A stretch of DNA of 64,000 nucleotides from Megaustenia siamemsis (Eukaryota; Mollusca; Gastropoda; Stylommatophora; Ariophantidae). The translations under genes were made by a program, and so were the position numbers. This document shows, piece by piece, positions 22,520 through 34,332 of the stretch (position 1 is its first letter; each line of letters opens with the position of its first letter). The stretch covers positions 77,003,712 to 77,067,711 of the forward strand of contig JAVIAB010000051.1 of NCBI GenBank assembly GCA_032433765.1, in the 5' to 3' direction. The notes under the pieces are model-generated. The model had not been told where the DNA came from. It was given only the letters and a program-made list of their open reading frames with translations, and did no database searches.

Positions 22520-23345
22520 ATTCATGAATCTGTTCATGGCTGTGGATTCGGGGTAATTTTTGTAGTCGTTCTTTCGTCAAGCGTCCCTGAGAGCATTCAG
22601 AACTCCTGGTGGTCCATTGCCCTTCCGCACACAGCATCAACCAAAACTGCAAGTCTGTCAGCGCGTCCATTACTTCTTACACCCGCGAGCATTGGCACAA
22701 ACAAACGCAGCAGGCACGTTTAAGAATTGACCTCCGCAGAGACTCTAATCCCTGCCGCCGAGCAGAGTCAGTTCTAGTTATCTTTCTGAGCATACTCATT
22801 GAGTCACTGAGGAAACACACATGTGTATAAGGCTGCGTCTCAAGCCATGCCAATGTTTTTTTTTTTAATCGCTACAATTTCCATGGTGAAACTACTTGTC
22901 AATGCGAAAATCCACTGTCTTCCTTCACAGTTATACCACTAACATGAGCCATGAAAGCCCATGAGCTCCGTACGTGCCGAATAACAGACCCACCTGTATA
23001 AATAACTGCGTCCATATCAGAAGCGTTCTTGAAAACCAAGGCCTGCACTTCTACCTCAACGATCAATATCTTTTGTTGTCTACATTCTCTATCTAGTGTG
23101 ATGAGGACGAGAAGAGACGTACAACACTCTGACGTCACTCGTTCCCATTTTCCCAGGGTTCTATGTACTCGATTGAACACACCTGCAGAACAATATTCAT
23201 AGCCTGCCCCATCAATGATTTTTCTCTTTTAACCTCCTGCATTTTGTAGCCATAAATTCCCTGTACAGCGGATGATGTGGGTCTGCATTGACTCGAAGGT
23301 AGGCATGTGCTCGGCAAAGTTCACTGGGGAGATGCGAGTGAAATA
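22520..23345 (-). pseudogene. Jockey/I-like element, copy 2 (RNase H and tail)
   Basis: A second, more decayed minus-strand copy directly upstream of copy 1 in the same orientation. It keeps DAVIYTGGSVIRHVRSSW (the first catalytic Asp of RNase H replaced by Gly), a GRADRLA-like end and the tail equivalent to MNRFMNFMSRLK. In copy 1 the corresponding tail segment is ESTSLLRMKEM. Several frameshifts are present. Confidence 0.8.
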
Positions 23346-23390
23346 ACAATTCCAGACATACTAGGGCATAGATTTCGAAGTGAGGTGCCC

Positions 23391-23526
23391 AGTGCTCTAC
23401 TTCACTGTTACTATTATTTCCCCAACTCAGTGTATCAAGTATCCATTTCTTTATTGATTGAGTGGAATTGATAGCGTTTAAACCCTCGTTTACAAATCGG
23501 CTCGAATCGCCAAAGCCAGCGCGTCA
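23391..23526. repeat. Unclassified dispersed repeat, copy 2
   Basis: Partner of 17730-17856. It shares TTCCCCAACTCA and GCCAGCGCG blocks at similar spacing. Confidence 0.45.
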
Positions 23527-23996
23527 TAACTTCGCTAGCGACCTCCCAAACAGATCTTCTTTAAGATGACTGCATGGGACTTCATAACTGTAACTCTTTA
23601 AATAAACAAAAACCATTCTTCTCATTCCTGGTTTAGACCTACACAACTAAGTGATTAACACACTACTGGCTATTGTCGTGAATACTTCCATCCTGCTCGA
23701 GCCGCGTGCATCATCCACAGCTCACAATACATATTTACCCTCCACTCTACAGACTGTTCCTGTTATACACTCCCTTCCACTTTCCTCTGGTGTCTATTTT
23801 GCAAGGTATTCCTTATGACATTTCTGAAAAATTATCTAAGTTATTTATTTATTTTTTTTATTTCTAGCTAGATTGTCCGTCTGTTACCACTATATGCTTT
23901 TCCTAGCGGTGTCACCTGTTCAGCAGTTTTGTACTGCTGGTCTTTACTTTGGTCACATATGTTCTGATTATATAAAAATATATATTTCTGGGATAA
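23527..23996. other. Noncoding stretch
   Basis: No gene or repeat is recognised. Confidence 0.4.
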
Positions 23997-24130
23997 ACAT
24001 GTCCGGCCCGTGGGCTTAACACTGATGATTTAGGGAGGTTACATGTCCGGCCCGTGGGCTTAACACTGATGATTTAGGGAGTTACATGTCCGGCCCGTGG
24101 GCTTAACACTGATGATTTAGGGAGGTTACA
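23997..24130. repeat. 44-bp tandem repeat, 3 copies
   Basis: Three nearly identical units beginning ACATGTCCGGCCCGTGGGCT. One G is missing at the end of the second unit. Confidence 0.95.
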
Positions 24131-24280
24131 CTGAGCTAAAGTCCTTTCTTCCCCCCCCCCCCAAAAAAAAAAAGGAAAATAAAAGATGGTAAATTTTAAA
24201 TAAAAATAAACAAAAGAAACGCAAATTACCTGATAAAAAAGCAGAACATGATAATTTGATACTTTATTTCAATACTTTTT

Positions 24281-24917
24281 ACCATCATGTGCCATGCCGG
24301 TTGGCGAAAACGATGATGTCCTCCCATAATGGCTATCCACAGTACTTTCCATCAACTCTGTTGTTGGCTATTTACCATGCCATGACACAAATCAATCTAG
24401 TATTTTCTGTCTTTGTCGTCCGCGATCTCTCTTTCCCTGTATTTTGCCAGTTGTAACCAAGTATTCCAACTTTCCTCTTTTCAAGATGTGTCCGAAAAGT
24501 GTCGATTGTTTCTTTCTCATGTTTTATGAGCTCCCTTTTTGTTTTGGCCCCTCTGAGAATTTTCTCGTTGGTCTTTTTAGATGTCCAGGGAATTCTCAAC
24601 ATTTTTCTAAGAAATCACATCTCTGTGACTTATAATCGTCATTTGATTTGTTTGTCTACTGTCCATGATTCACTTTCATAGGTCATAATCAGCTCCATAT
24701 AGAACCAATGAACTCTCTTTCTCATATCTATTGACATAGACTTGTTGCGCATAGTGCTTTTTACGTTCTGAATGGTATTTTGGTCTGTGCCAGTGCTATT
24801 CTGTTTTTTTTATTTCTGCGGTGCATCTTCCTTCAGACATTATTGTGCCCAAGTATTTGACGCTCCGCACTCGTTTCAGGTTTGTCCCATTTATTTGTAT
24901 GCTGCATAATTGTGATC
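24281..24917 (-). pseudogene. Family A 3' fragment, minus strand
   Basis: On the minus strand it reads MLRIPWTSKKTNEKILRGA and other family A segments. The 3' edge ends in a decayed ATGATGG. The order and extent are like 19236-19865. Confidence 0.87.
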
Positions 24918-25000
24918 GTTTTACTTTACATTAAAAGGTACATTGAACAATACATGGCCAGACGGAATACATGCACGTAAAAAGCAGGACAAAATGTTTA

Positions 25001-25268
25001 TAATCTTCTTCTACCTTTCAAATCCTTGTAGAGCAAAGGTCTTCAACAAATACTTTCAAAGCCGTTCTGTTTCTTGCCAGTCTTTAATATCATTCCATGT
25101 CTTCTCCACCTTCTTCATCTCTGCTTCCATCTGTATTCTCCAAGAATATTTTGGTCTTCTCTTTGTCTTTTTCCTTGGGTATTCGAAAAAAAGGGCCAAA
25201 AAATACTCTCAGTTGGGTTTCACACTGTGCGTCCTATCAAGTGCCATCGTCTTCGTTGTGTCTCTTAC
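25001..25268 (-). pseudogene. Family E (RTE-like) 3' fragment, minus strand
   Basis: Reverse complement of the last 265 bp or so of the 14135-17252 element, including the segment for the PQGKRQRGRPRNSW region and the LCSTRS-like end. It has small indels and joins a minus-strand family A fragment. Confidence 0.8.
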
Positions 25269-25540
25269 ATTTAACTTTATTTAACATTATTTAACTAGTA
25301 TTGTTCCACAATTCTTTATTAGTGATTTTGTCCTGCCATTTCCATCATTTTATTCTGCGCTCATCAAATAACATTAACAATTATTATTAAATAACATAAA
25401 ATGCTGATTAAAACACTCACACACACATACACTTACACACACACCGAACACGATCATTACCAATAGCAATTCAGGACACATTTCGAGGATGTTAGTAATC
25501 TTGAACTATATTTCTTTTATCGGAATGGTGGTGTCTTAAA

Positions 25541-25779
25541 GAAGCAATCAACAGTTTTCGGGCACATCATGAGAAGAGGAAAGTTGGAATACTTGGTTAC
25601 AACTGGCAAAATAAAAGGAAAGAGAGATCGCGGACGACAAGGAGAGAAAATACTGGATAGCTTGATGTCATGTCATGGAAAACAGTCAACAACAGAACTG
25701 ATACAATGCACTGTAGAAAGAAGATTGTGGAGGGACATGATCGCCTACGCCAACCGGCAGGGTACATGATGATGATGAT
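25541..25779 (+). pseudogene. Family A 3' fragment
   Basis: Open for 66 residues (RRGKLEYLVTTGKIKGKRDR onward) and ends in NRQGT followed by ATGATGATGATGG. It is a short, fairly recent 5'-truncated copy. Confidence 0.87.
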
Positions 25780-25809
25780 GGTGTCTTAAAGTATACGGTG
25801 AGAAGGAAG

Positions 25810-25839
25810 GTTTTTTTTTTTTTTTTTGGGGGGGGGGGA
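25810..25839. repeat. Poly-T/poly-G run
   Basis: About 18 T residues followed by 10 G residues. Confidence 0.85.
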
Positions 25840-26215
25840 ATGGGATGAAGGAAACATTTAAATATGCATAATTTATTACTGTTATATTCTCTATAAATGT
25901 ATGAATAGTTACAATATTTTATTGGCTTGATTTTTCTAATACGGTCGACATCAACAGACCTAGCTCGCTTGCACAAACGCCATTCGCGTTCTTCAAAATG
26001 TAAATTAATCCCCATTCCAAAAACATTTTTAAAACTAAATAAATATAGATAACGTTGATGAGGAAAATGAAATAAGAAAATAGGATTTACATTATAACAT
26101 GATTTTTTTCATCAGTGTACATTATAGCACATACATGCATGGGTCAGTCACACAAGTATGAATATTAAACCAGGTGTCCAAAATAAAAATATATCTTGCA
26201 CGGAGAGCTGGACTA

Positions 26216-28180
26216 TAGTCCGTTCATACATTCATGAACACGTTTACTTTCGATCTGCTTGAAGACTACCTGTTATATCGCAGTTATTGGTTGTATGCAG
26301 CCTTAGAATATCAATGACATTGTATTAATATATTTTTTTTTGCTCTTTGACATTTGACCAAGTTTGCACAGTTTCTTCATTAGGTTATATTAAAGTTGAC
26401 CTCACCTAATTGGGCCTAACTTTAGCAGATCTACGGTACTCACTCGTGTTGTTCCAAAAATAGTTTTGTTTTCACATTAAAACAGGCTAAAGAAATACAA
26501 ATTCCCGGTTGTCCCCGAGCACCAATTCGACTTTCAGTTGAAACCGATAAACAGTAACGTGATAATGTGAAACAGCCGTTCCTGTCAAAGGCGTATTCTG
26601 TTATTATTATTAAGTTATTCTGATATAATGTTAGCTTTCAAAAACATTTATATCATCATAACGAGTTTGAAATGCAAATTTATAAATGTGCAGAAGATTA
26701 CCGCTTTACTATACCAGCATTTCCACACGGAATCGAAGATGTGTCATTTATATTGATATATTCATGAGTCAGAGAAACGGAGGCAATTGGCGCTTGGTCT
26801 GGATCATTTCACTCATCATTTTCCCATTGGATTAAACAAGACTCAGAGTGCACTCATGTCAAGCAAGGGAGGAAAAGGAAAATTGACGACTATGACGTAG
26901 ATGTCATAAGATGGAAGATTTTTAAAATGTTAGCTACAGATGTACTTGTTGCTCTCAAGAAATTCAAGTTAATATTGCATGCAGACTGCAGTATTGACAA
27001 TTCTAAAAGCACTATATGGAAAAATGTGCGAGTCGCCAGCTTCACTTTCAGGAAAACTGTAGGCGGCAGGAATATTATTTGTGAAAAAGCACATTTTATT
27101 GTTGACAGAAAGCAAATACCTTAGGCAGGTTCGTGAGCGGAGGAGTCAAGGCTATGATAATGTTATTTTTGGACGAATCCTGGGTCAATGCTCACCACAC
27201 CAAATAATAAAGAATGGCAATAAATAGAGGGTGAACACAAAAGAACAATTCCCAGCAGCAAAGGCCAGTGCATCATAACTGACTCATTCTGGAAACAGTC
27301 ACAACCGTCTTGTCTATGACGCTGGACTTATTTTTCAATCAAAAAGTATCGACCGTAAGGACTACCACTCAGAAATAAAAATACATATATCTGCATATCA
27401 TACGCACCTTAATAATTCGATCAAACTTGTGTTGGCTAAAGTCAAAGAACAAGTTGCAGAGCAGAACAGGACGTTTAAAATGTGTGATGGTGAAGTTCTG
27501 ACACATGAATCCCTCTCAAGTATAGACATTCAGTTCTGAAAGAAGTGTGCTTCACAAGTGCTTCTGATAGAAGACGAGTACTGGCAACGAGACAGATTAC
27601 AATTTGTCCAGCCATTATCAACCTCTTGGAATCGTTAGATTCGGAATGATGAAGACCATATTTTGTTGACAGGCTGAATAACAGCATGTGATGATTAAGC
27701 GTGTGTTGAGCAATTGGAAATGTATGTACAGTGGGAACAAATACATTTCCATATCAGAATTCCTTTACCATCATTCAATTTGAGCAGCAGTTAGGACATC
27801 CTGGGGTCTTGCGATAACCGAAGAGCAAGACTAACTGTAGCAAATTGGAGCATTGTTTGCTATTAGATATAACGGACAATGTACATAATTAATGGATCTA
27901 TAAAAGTATTATGCAAATACGCCTCTGAATAGATCTGAACTGGAAATAAACATATTTATTGTTAAATCTAAAATTTGAATCAACTTATTTGAAATAGTCC
28001 TAAAAGATCAAATGAATTCGCTGATGTAAAAAATCGGTTGTATCTGTTGAATAAAGGATAGCAATGTTTTTGCCCTCATGGATATTCTAAGGCAGCATGC
28101 AAAAAAAAATCACTGCGATATAACAGGTAGTTTTAACGCAAATCGAAAGCAAACGTGTTCATGAATTTATGAACGGACTG
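26216..28180 (+). mobile_element. Decayed DDE transposon with about 100-bp terminal inverted repeats and TA target sites
   Basis: The ends (left TAGTCCGTTCATACATTCAT, right the inverse of CAGTCCGTTCATAAATTCAT) form imperfect inverted repeats extending about 95-100 bp, including ACCTGTTATATCGCAGT on both sides. TA flanks each end (26214-26215 and 28181-28182), as for the Tc1/mariner (IS630) superfamily. The interior carries a broken transposase on the plus strand. The TA and the DDE remnant agree, so the class is well supported. Length is 1,965 bp. Confidence 0.87.
26880..27690 (+). pseudogene. Transposase relic (DDE superfamily)
   Basis: The open piece at 26927-27124 resembles the N-terminal helix-turn-helix region of an arthropod/mollusc-type DDE endonuclease family (STIWKNVRVASFTFRKTVGG, then CEKAHFIVD). 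After a stop near 27122 the next frame reads LFLDESWVNAHHTK, the segment that holds the first catalytic Asp. Later fragments resemble the KGQ, DLFFNQK and ADYH-like stretches of the family, each in a different frame. Multiple stops and shifts show it is dead. I recognise the family, not a named element. Confidence 0.75.
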
Positions 28181-28182
28181 TA

Positions 28183-28563
28183 GACAGATGAATTGTGTTC
28201 CATATTGAAAAATGTAAAAAAAAAAAATTATTATTTTAAACCATTATTTATAGCCTTATATTTCAATTTTTGAACATATCGTTTTTTCTAGTCGGTGTCA
28301 GTGTTTATATGCTCTGTCTATGTCCAGCAGAAGGCCAGCTTTAGGCTAAAACGTTGAATCATTGTATGTCGTTTTTCATCCTCGTGACTTTATCTAATGT
28401 TTCCAAACGTGTAGTTGTTGTTTTTTTAAATCCCCCATTTTCAGCTTTACCGCAGTTCCGAATATTTTTTTCCCAGCCTAACCTAGACAGTAATAACACA
28501 AGCGTATTTTTGTGTGTTCATACTTTACCATTACATACAGATTTGTATGCACACAATTATGAC
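28183..28563. other. AT-rich noncoding stretch
   Basis: No recognised feature. Short open frames only. Confidence 0.4.
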
Positions 28564-28829
28564 ACAGAGTCACGATATCAATGACGGTATATATAATAGC
28601 CACGATATCAATGACGGTCTATATAATAGCCACGATATCAATGACGGTATATATAATAGCCACGATATCAATGACGGTATATATAATAGTCACGATTTCA
28701 ATGACGGTATATATAATAGTCACGATATCAATGACGGTATATATAATAGTCACGATATCAATGACGGTATATATAATAGCCATGATATCAATGACGGTAT
28801 ATATAATAGCCATGATATAATGACGGTAT
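28564..28829. repeat. 30-bp minisatellite, about 8.5 copies
   Basis: The unit contains CACGATATCAATGACGGTAT. Its length is a multiple of three, so every frame stays open on both strands; the predicted repeat peptides are not taken as genes. Confidence 0.95.
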
Positions 28830-28997
28830 ATCATTACCCTCGCTTGAGATATGTGTGGTTCTTTAAATCATCGTATTAGGAGGACACACACATGCAGCGA
28901 GGAAAAAGTTTTAAGAACACAAACAATTTAATACAAACTAAATACATGGGCTGAAGATAATAAAAGTTTACATTTCGTTTTTTTTTTTTTCAAACAA

Positions 28998-29306
28998 AGA
29001 ACTGAGGAAAAACGCTAGGAATAACCACCGCTACAGAATATATAAAGAAACGACAGATACAATCTTCTGGCCACGTGATAAGGCAAAAAGATCAAAACAC
29101 AACACATCGAGCCTTCAATAAACGTTGCGAGAACACCAGACCCAAAGGCCGACCACGAAAAAGATGGATCGACGGAATATGGACCGACGGAATACTAGCA
29201 ACATAAGGAAGCATAACAGCAGCAGAGGCGAAGAGAAGAGTATAAGACCCAAATTATATCTCCAATCGACGCTGAAAGACAAATGAGGAAGGAAGGAAGA
29301 AGAAGA
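28998..29306 (+). pseudogene. Family F non-LTR tail, longest copy
   Basis: Broken frame with GHVIRQKDQNTTHRAFNKRC, RPKGRPRKRWIDGIW and a terminal AATGAGGAAGGAAGGAAG. It shares the last-domain layout of the other non-LTR families (GHV, basic GRPRKRW, conserved Trp), so a retrotransposon tail is likely. Confidence 0.72.
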
Positions 29307-29461
29307 AACAAAGTTTGAAAATTGAAATTGTATGTTTTAGTTTTTATGAATTAATTTGTGTAATGCATGTACTAATTTTCTTTCAAACAAAAATGTTAAA
29401 CAGTCAAATACCTTGTGTTCATCTTTTATCGCTGCTTTCATCAACTTGTTAAATGACATTC

Positions 29462-29568
29462 CTTAACACCTTTAGGCGTATGGGGAAAACATTGCGTGTA
29501 AGTTCATACCTTTCCAATATCCAACAGCACGTTTTATGACATGTTGTAGGCACAACGCCAGGCCGCTT
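29462..29568 (-). repeat. SINE-B 3' half, minus strand
   Basis: It carries the tail TTAGGCGTATGGGGAA and the body CAACGCCAGGCCGC, with the head missing. Confidence 0.65.
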
Positions 29569-29619
29569 ACTACATCAGAAAAGAAATATCTTGTATGCAT
29601 TTTGAGAGACTGGGTAAAA

Positions 29620-29945
29620 GTAAAGGTAAAGTACGAGACTTGAAGCGGCGTCTTAGCACGCGAGTTTTTTCACCCATATGTGCTCGGCCGTCTATGCATA
29701 AATATTCTGAGGCTTCTGGATAGTGTCGCTTCAAGCATCGAAACTAACAATGCGAGGCGGCATTCCTCACCTTCCCAGAGTACTACCCTAGTACCCATTT
29801 CTACCAGCGGCTGGGTCGACCGCTGGGGTATTTTTTTTTCCTAACCATAAGTACAACTTAACTGCTTCCGGTTGGAATCGAACACGGGTTGTCCGAACGT
29901 CGGTAGCCCAGTCGAGTAGTTTCCCAACTAGGCTACGGAAGCCCC
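29620..29945 (-). repeat. SINE-C (tRNA-derived), minus strand
   Basis: On the minus strand it begins with a tRNA-like head: TAGCCTAGTTGGG (A box) and GTGTTCGATTCC (B box) at normal spacing. The body contains AAATGGGTAC, a motif also found at the same relative place in SINE-A and SINE-B. It is the only copy in the window. Confidence 0.7.
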
Positions 29946-30382
29946 CATGGCTGGGTGAACCCTGAAACCACATCTGTAGGAAAAAAAAATCTTCACGTCT
30001 GGGAATGGACCCGGTCTCCTGTATTAGTAGCAAGAGTAGACACCAAGTAGTTACTGCAATATCTTTTCTGAATGAGTGTAATGTCCCGTGAAGATATACT
30101 TATAATAGTTTATTACGCTTGTGAAAGAAACTGAGGTTTGCCGTGTTAAGCTACATCATATGACATAAAGCCAGAAGTACTCTTTATTACAACTATTACT
30201 TTTTCAAACTCAGAGTCATAATATTTTTGTTTCCATTTTAGTTGGATTGACTTGACAGTATCAGGCTATGACTGCACCATCTTTCACTTTATCGTCAAAC
30301 CTGCGTCCTAACCACTACGCTACTGGCTATTCATTATTACAATAATAAAAAGGGAAAACTACTATTTTATTTACGACTTGTA

Positions 30383-30478
30383 GATTTGCTACCTTCAGAG
30401 CTCTAACTCTACTTGTTGCCTTCAGAGCTCTAACGCTATTTGCTACCGTCAGAGCTCTAACTATATTTGCTACCCGTG
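30383..30478. repeat. 27-bp minisatellite, about 3.5 copies
   Basis: Units share TCAGAGCTCTAAC and TTGCTACC. Confidence 0.85.
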
Positions 30479-31424
30479 GTAATTTAGTTATAAATATCAC
30501 ACAAGCTTTAATCAATGTAACTTTATATACTTGTCATAAACACTTTGTGCATTTTCTATTATATGTCCCACATGTTGTAAATTGTTGATAGCGTGTTCTC
30601 TTTTAGTTCACGAAGCAGACCTTCTTCACAGTCTAGTATTCGACGATATTCTTTTCACTCCTCTTTCCATTCACTATTTCACTAGAGAGCTTTATAAGCA
30701 AGAACACACTCTTGCCATAATCTGTGTTTTATTTTCACGAAACTGCTGAACAGCTATTGCCGCCCCGCAACATCCCAACAAGTATTCATTCCAATTCAAA
30801 TTTGCTGTTAAGTGTCGATACATCGCACCCTCTTTCTTCCTTGATATTCACGGGGCCTAGTGTTTCGATGCTCTGTCTAGACGCTCTCAGAATATAACTG
30901 AATATATCAGTTAGCATTCTACAATGACAATATCTTTATGCATTTAATCACTTCATTGAAATGTATCAAAAATGTTTGAAGAAAGTCACAGACGGTGAAA
31001 AAGACAGAAGATAAATGCCGCTTAGATTAAGGCGAGAGGCAAAGCAAACTGGAAGAGATTGCACATGTTCCCTTTATCGCGCTTATAAAAGGGAAGAAGG
31101 CTTGCTGCTGCCCACACACAACATAAAAGTCAGTTTTTAAGTACAAAAGAGCTTTCTTCTTATGCTGCCAATGTGTTCACGCGTTAAATGGGCGTATATG
31201 TCGCTGGCTTACAGAAAGTCTCTCTGCGCGCCTTTCGGGTCGGCATATCCGTCTTCAGCATCATGTGTTGATCATCTTGCTCGGGTAGCGATCACTTTGG
31301 ACTACTGTTTTTTTTTTTACCTTTAATTACCAAGGATTCTTTAACGTGCACAAAGTGCACTCCTGACCTCTTGTTTTTCACCGTTATCTAAGAGCGATAG
31401 GCAGCGGGTCTCAAAGTCCAGATA
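30479..31424. other. Noncoding stretch
   Basis: No gene or repeat is recognised in about 950 bp. Confidence 0.4.
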
Positions 31425-31598
31425 CCTCAGGAAGGTAAAGTTAGAAAGGTAAAGTTATAAAGGTAAAGTTTGAAAAGTAAAGTTACAAAGAAAAAAACAG
31501 ATCAGGAAAGAACAATTCCCACCGCTTGTCGCGGAATTCGAACATACCACCTTCATGTTCAGAGAAGGACGTCTGACCTCTGGACCACTCAGTCCTCC
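31425..31598 (-). repeat. SINE-D (tRNA-derived), minus strand
   Basis: Minus strand: ACTGAGTGGTCCAGAGGTC (A box region) and ATGTTCGAATTCCG (B box), then a body ending in three tandem copies of a short AACTTTACCTTTC-like motif. It is single copy here. Confidence 0.65.
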
Positions 31599-32004
31599 AC
31601 AAAACAAAGAAAGTTTACTATAAACATGTCTCTTTTGTAATGACACGTTTTATTAAACTGCCTGTGCTACGGAGCATTTGCCTTTTGATAAAATGTTCAT
31701 GAATGGTGATGTTCTTGTATGTAAGGGTTTGGCACAGGCGATTAACTAGTCATTTGTTAATCATTTGGAGGTAGGTTCCATTTCCTGTAGAGATATGGCT
31801 TCGTTCACCCTCAGTAATGAATATACATAACCTTTAGTAACCTTGACTGTCTTCCCCAACAGAATTAAATGTTTTAATTATATTCTTCTTTCCCGTGGCT
31901 ACGGATCGATAACATAGTTGATGATTGACAAGTCCTTTAGGGCAATAACAAAATCTTACCAGCTTGCTAGATCCGTGACATCCTTCGCAGGGAGCTCCCA
32001 AAAC
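31599..32004. other. Noncoding stretch
   Basis: Nothing recognised. Confidence 0.4.
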
Positions 32005-32756
32005 TAACCTATACTGTATACATCAGCCTCTCCCGTTGAGGCAGATGTACAAGCCCTAAATTATCGAAAACTCTTCTGAGAGTGCCGCTGTAATTTATAA
32101 AGACGGGTCTGTAATTCGGTACGTACGAAGCTCGTGAACTTTCACGGCTTATGTTGGAGGTAGAACTGTGGAGAATGGCAGTAGTTGCTTTCTTATTGAC
32201 TATAAGCACTTTCACCATGGAAATTGTGGTTATCATTAAAGCATTAGCATGACCTACAGAGACAAAGACTTATTATACACGTGAGTGCTTCCTCAGTTAC
32301 TCAATGAGCATGCTTAGAAAGATCGCAACCGGCTGGGCTCGACTGTAGTGGTTAGTCTCTGGGGAGACCTATTCTAACAGTCTGCTTCATTTTCGAGCCA
32401 GGACACACGGGCACAAAAGGTAATGAGCGTGCTATAGACTTTCCAGTTTGGCTGATGTTGAATGCGGAATGCCTATGGATAGTTGTGATATTCTAAATGC
32501 CCCCGGGGGCGCGGGACGAAAAAAAAAATTACTAAAGAAATTACAATGAATCCACAGCCATGAACAGACTGCACGAATATCACGCCAAGTTGGGAGAATC
32601 CAGACGGGAGCGCTGAGCAATCCAAAGGAGCCTTGACAAACCAACACAACACCGGTGTCGCTAGGCGCTAATGTTGACGAGTATATTCAGAGGAGATGTG
32701 AGAACTTGTGGACTTGTCCGTTGTACAATGTGGATGACCTATCGACTAAATAGCTG
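32005..32756 (+). pseudogene. Jockey/I-like element, RNase H and C-terminal tail, plus strand
   Basis: This is a third copy of the element at 21-23 kb, in the opposite orientation. AVIYKDGSVIRYVRSS is the RNase H start; the tail has ITMNPQP, then ENLWTCPLYNVDD followed by a stop at 32754. The 4.5-kb duplication starts inside this copy (32488), so its last 270 bp recur at 38693-38961. Confidence 0.8.
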
Positions 32757-32925
32757 CCTCTTTAACTTTTCACCACACTGTCTTTGACCTGCCACTTTAA
32801 CTCTTCATTACACTGTCTTTGACCTGCCACTATCGTCTCTACAGACCCCTACTAATTTTTCCCCTTTTAACACCCCCCCCCCCACAAACAAAATTAAAAT
32901 AAAATTGGAGCACAGGTTACAAAGA

Positions 32926-33182
32926 GGAGCCGCGATAGCTCAGTGGTTAGTGAACTGGACTACAAAGGACAAGGGGTAGGGTTCGATCCCAACCGACGGC
33001 TTCCGGGTTCACCCAGCCTTAAATGGGTACCAGATTTTTTTCTGGAAAAGTAAAGCGGCATGGGCGTAATACCGACCACATTACCCCAAAAAATCATGTG
33101 CTGAAGGTCTGTAAAATTTATGGTCTCTAACACCATATTCCCTATACGCCACTTGGCGTGACGGGGGTACTTTACTTTTTTT
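32926..33182 (+). repeat. SINE-A, full length with 14-bp target duplication
   Basis: It starts GGAGCCGCGATAGCTCAGTG (A box in TAGCTCAGTGGTTAG), with B box GGTTCGATCCC about 45 bp on. The body holds AAATGGGTACC and GTAATACCGACCACATTACC, and the tail is TACGCCACTTGGCGTGACGG then a T-rich end. ACAGGTTACAAAGA lies on both sides (32912-32925 and 33183-33196). It is transcribed by pol III if active. Confidence 0.92.
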
Positions 33183-33196
33183 ACAGGTTACAAAGA

Positions 33197-34265
33197 AACA
33201 TTTTCTAAACCTCTTTATTGAGTGCTATTTTCTTAAAATTATTTCATGCCTTACCCACACATTTTTGGTATCATTCCCACTTCTGTGATGTACAATATTG
33301 ATTTTTTTCCCCACATTTTCATGCACGTCTTGACAATGATATAATAATTCATGTAAACTTGTCTCTTGGAATATGTCCTTTAATATTTAAGTTCTTGTTA
33401 CATTTCTCACCTCATCCGGGGCATGCTGCCTGTGGATTTCAGCACTGATGGACACGTCATGAATAATATATATCCATTGGGCTCTGAATGCCAATCAACC
33501 ACGCAGTGTACATGTCAAGGCGGCTTACAGACATCCGAACTTGTCGAGCAAACATGTGGAATTGTACTTTAGAATCTTGTCCCAAGAAAGACAAGCGACA
33601 GACAAATTATTGGCCTTTTATGAAGATCCTCTGCTAACAGGTTTAATTTATGAAGATAAATAAAGCCCTTATACAATATGATGATAAACTAAAGGAAAAG
33701 TGATGTAGATGAATGAATAAGAAGAAGAAGGAGATAAAAATGGTTCTTCGTTTTTTTTCTGTTCTTGTTTGTCTGTCAATTTTTCCGAGTGCTAACACAT
33801 ACTTCTTTGTTCTATTATTCCCTATTATCGCCTCGGAGGTTCCCTATATAATAATATTTATTTATTATTATTTGTATCCAGGTAAAAATGGCATTTGTCA
33901 GTTTACAACCAGAATTAGGTCACCTCTACAATTCCTACCAATCACACAAATAAAGTGCTGAAAACATTTATTTCCTGGGCTTTCCTCACATTTCTTGGTG
34001 GTACCATTTTAATTGACATTAAAGGGAGCGAGCCGGCCCTTTTATTTATTTTTTTACTTCGCACTACGCCCCAGCGACATGTATACGTTTTTTTCTATCC
34101 ATTTCTTAGACAGGCTGAGAAAACAATCAGTGTCGGATACACCTTGTGGTGTCTTGCTAAGCAAGAACAACGCATTATCATTTGTACGATCCACAGACAT
34201 TCCTCGTCGATCACCTTAAGTCTGATACTTTCTGTTTCCGCTGCTCTTCTCTTGCTTGCCCTTGG

Positions 34266-34332
<67 letters not shown>

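Noticed and set aside
23997..24130. CTGATGA motifs considered as hammerhead ribozyme cores
   Set aside because: No GAAA at the required place and no three-stem fold visible by eye.
28514..28879. Repeat-peptide frames on both strands
   Set aside because: The 30-bp unit keeps all frames open by length alone; no other coding evidence.
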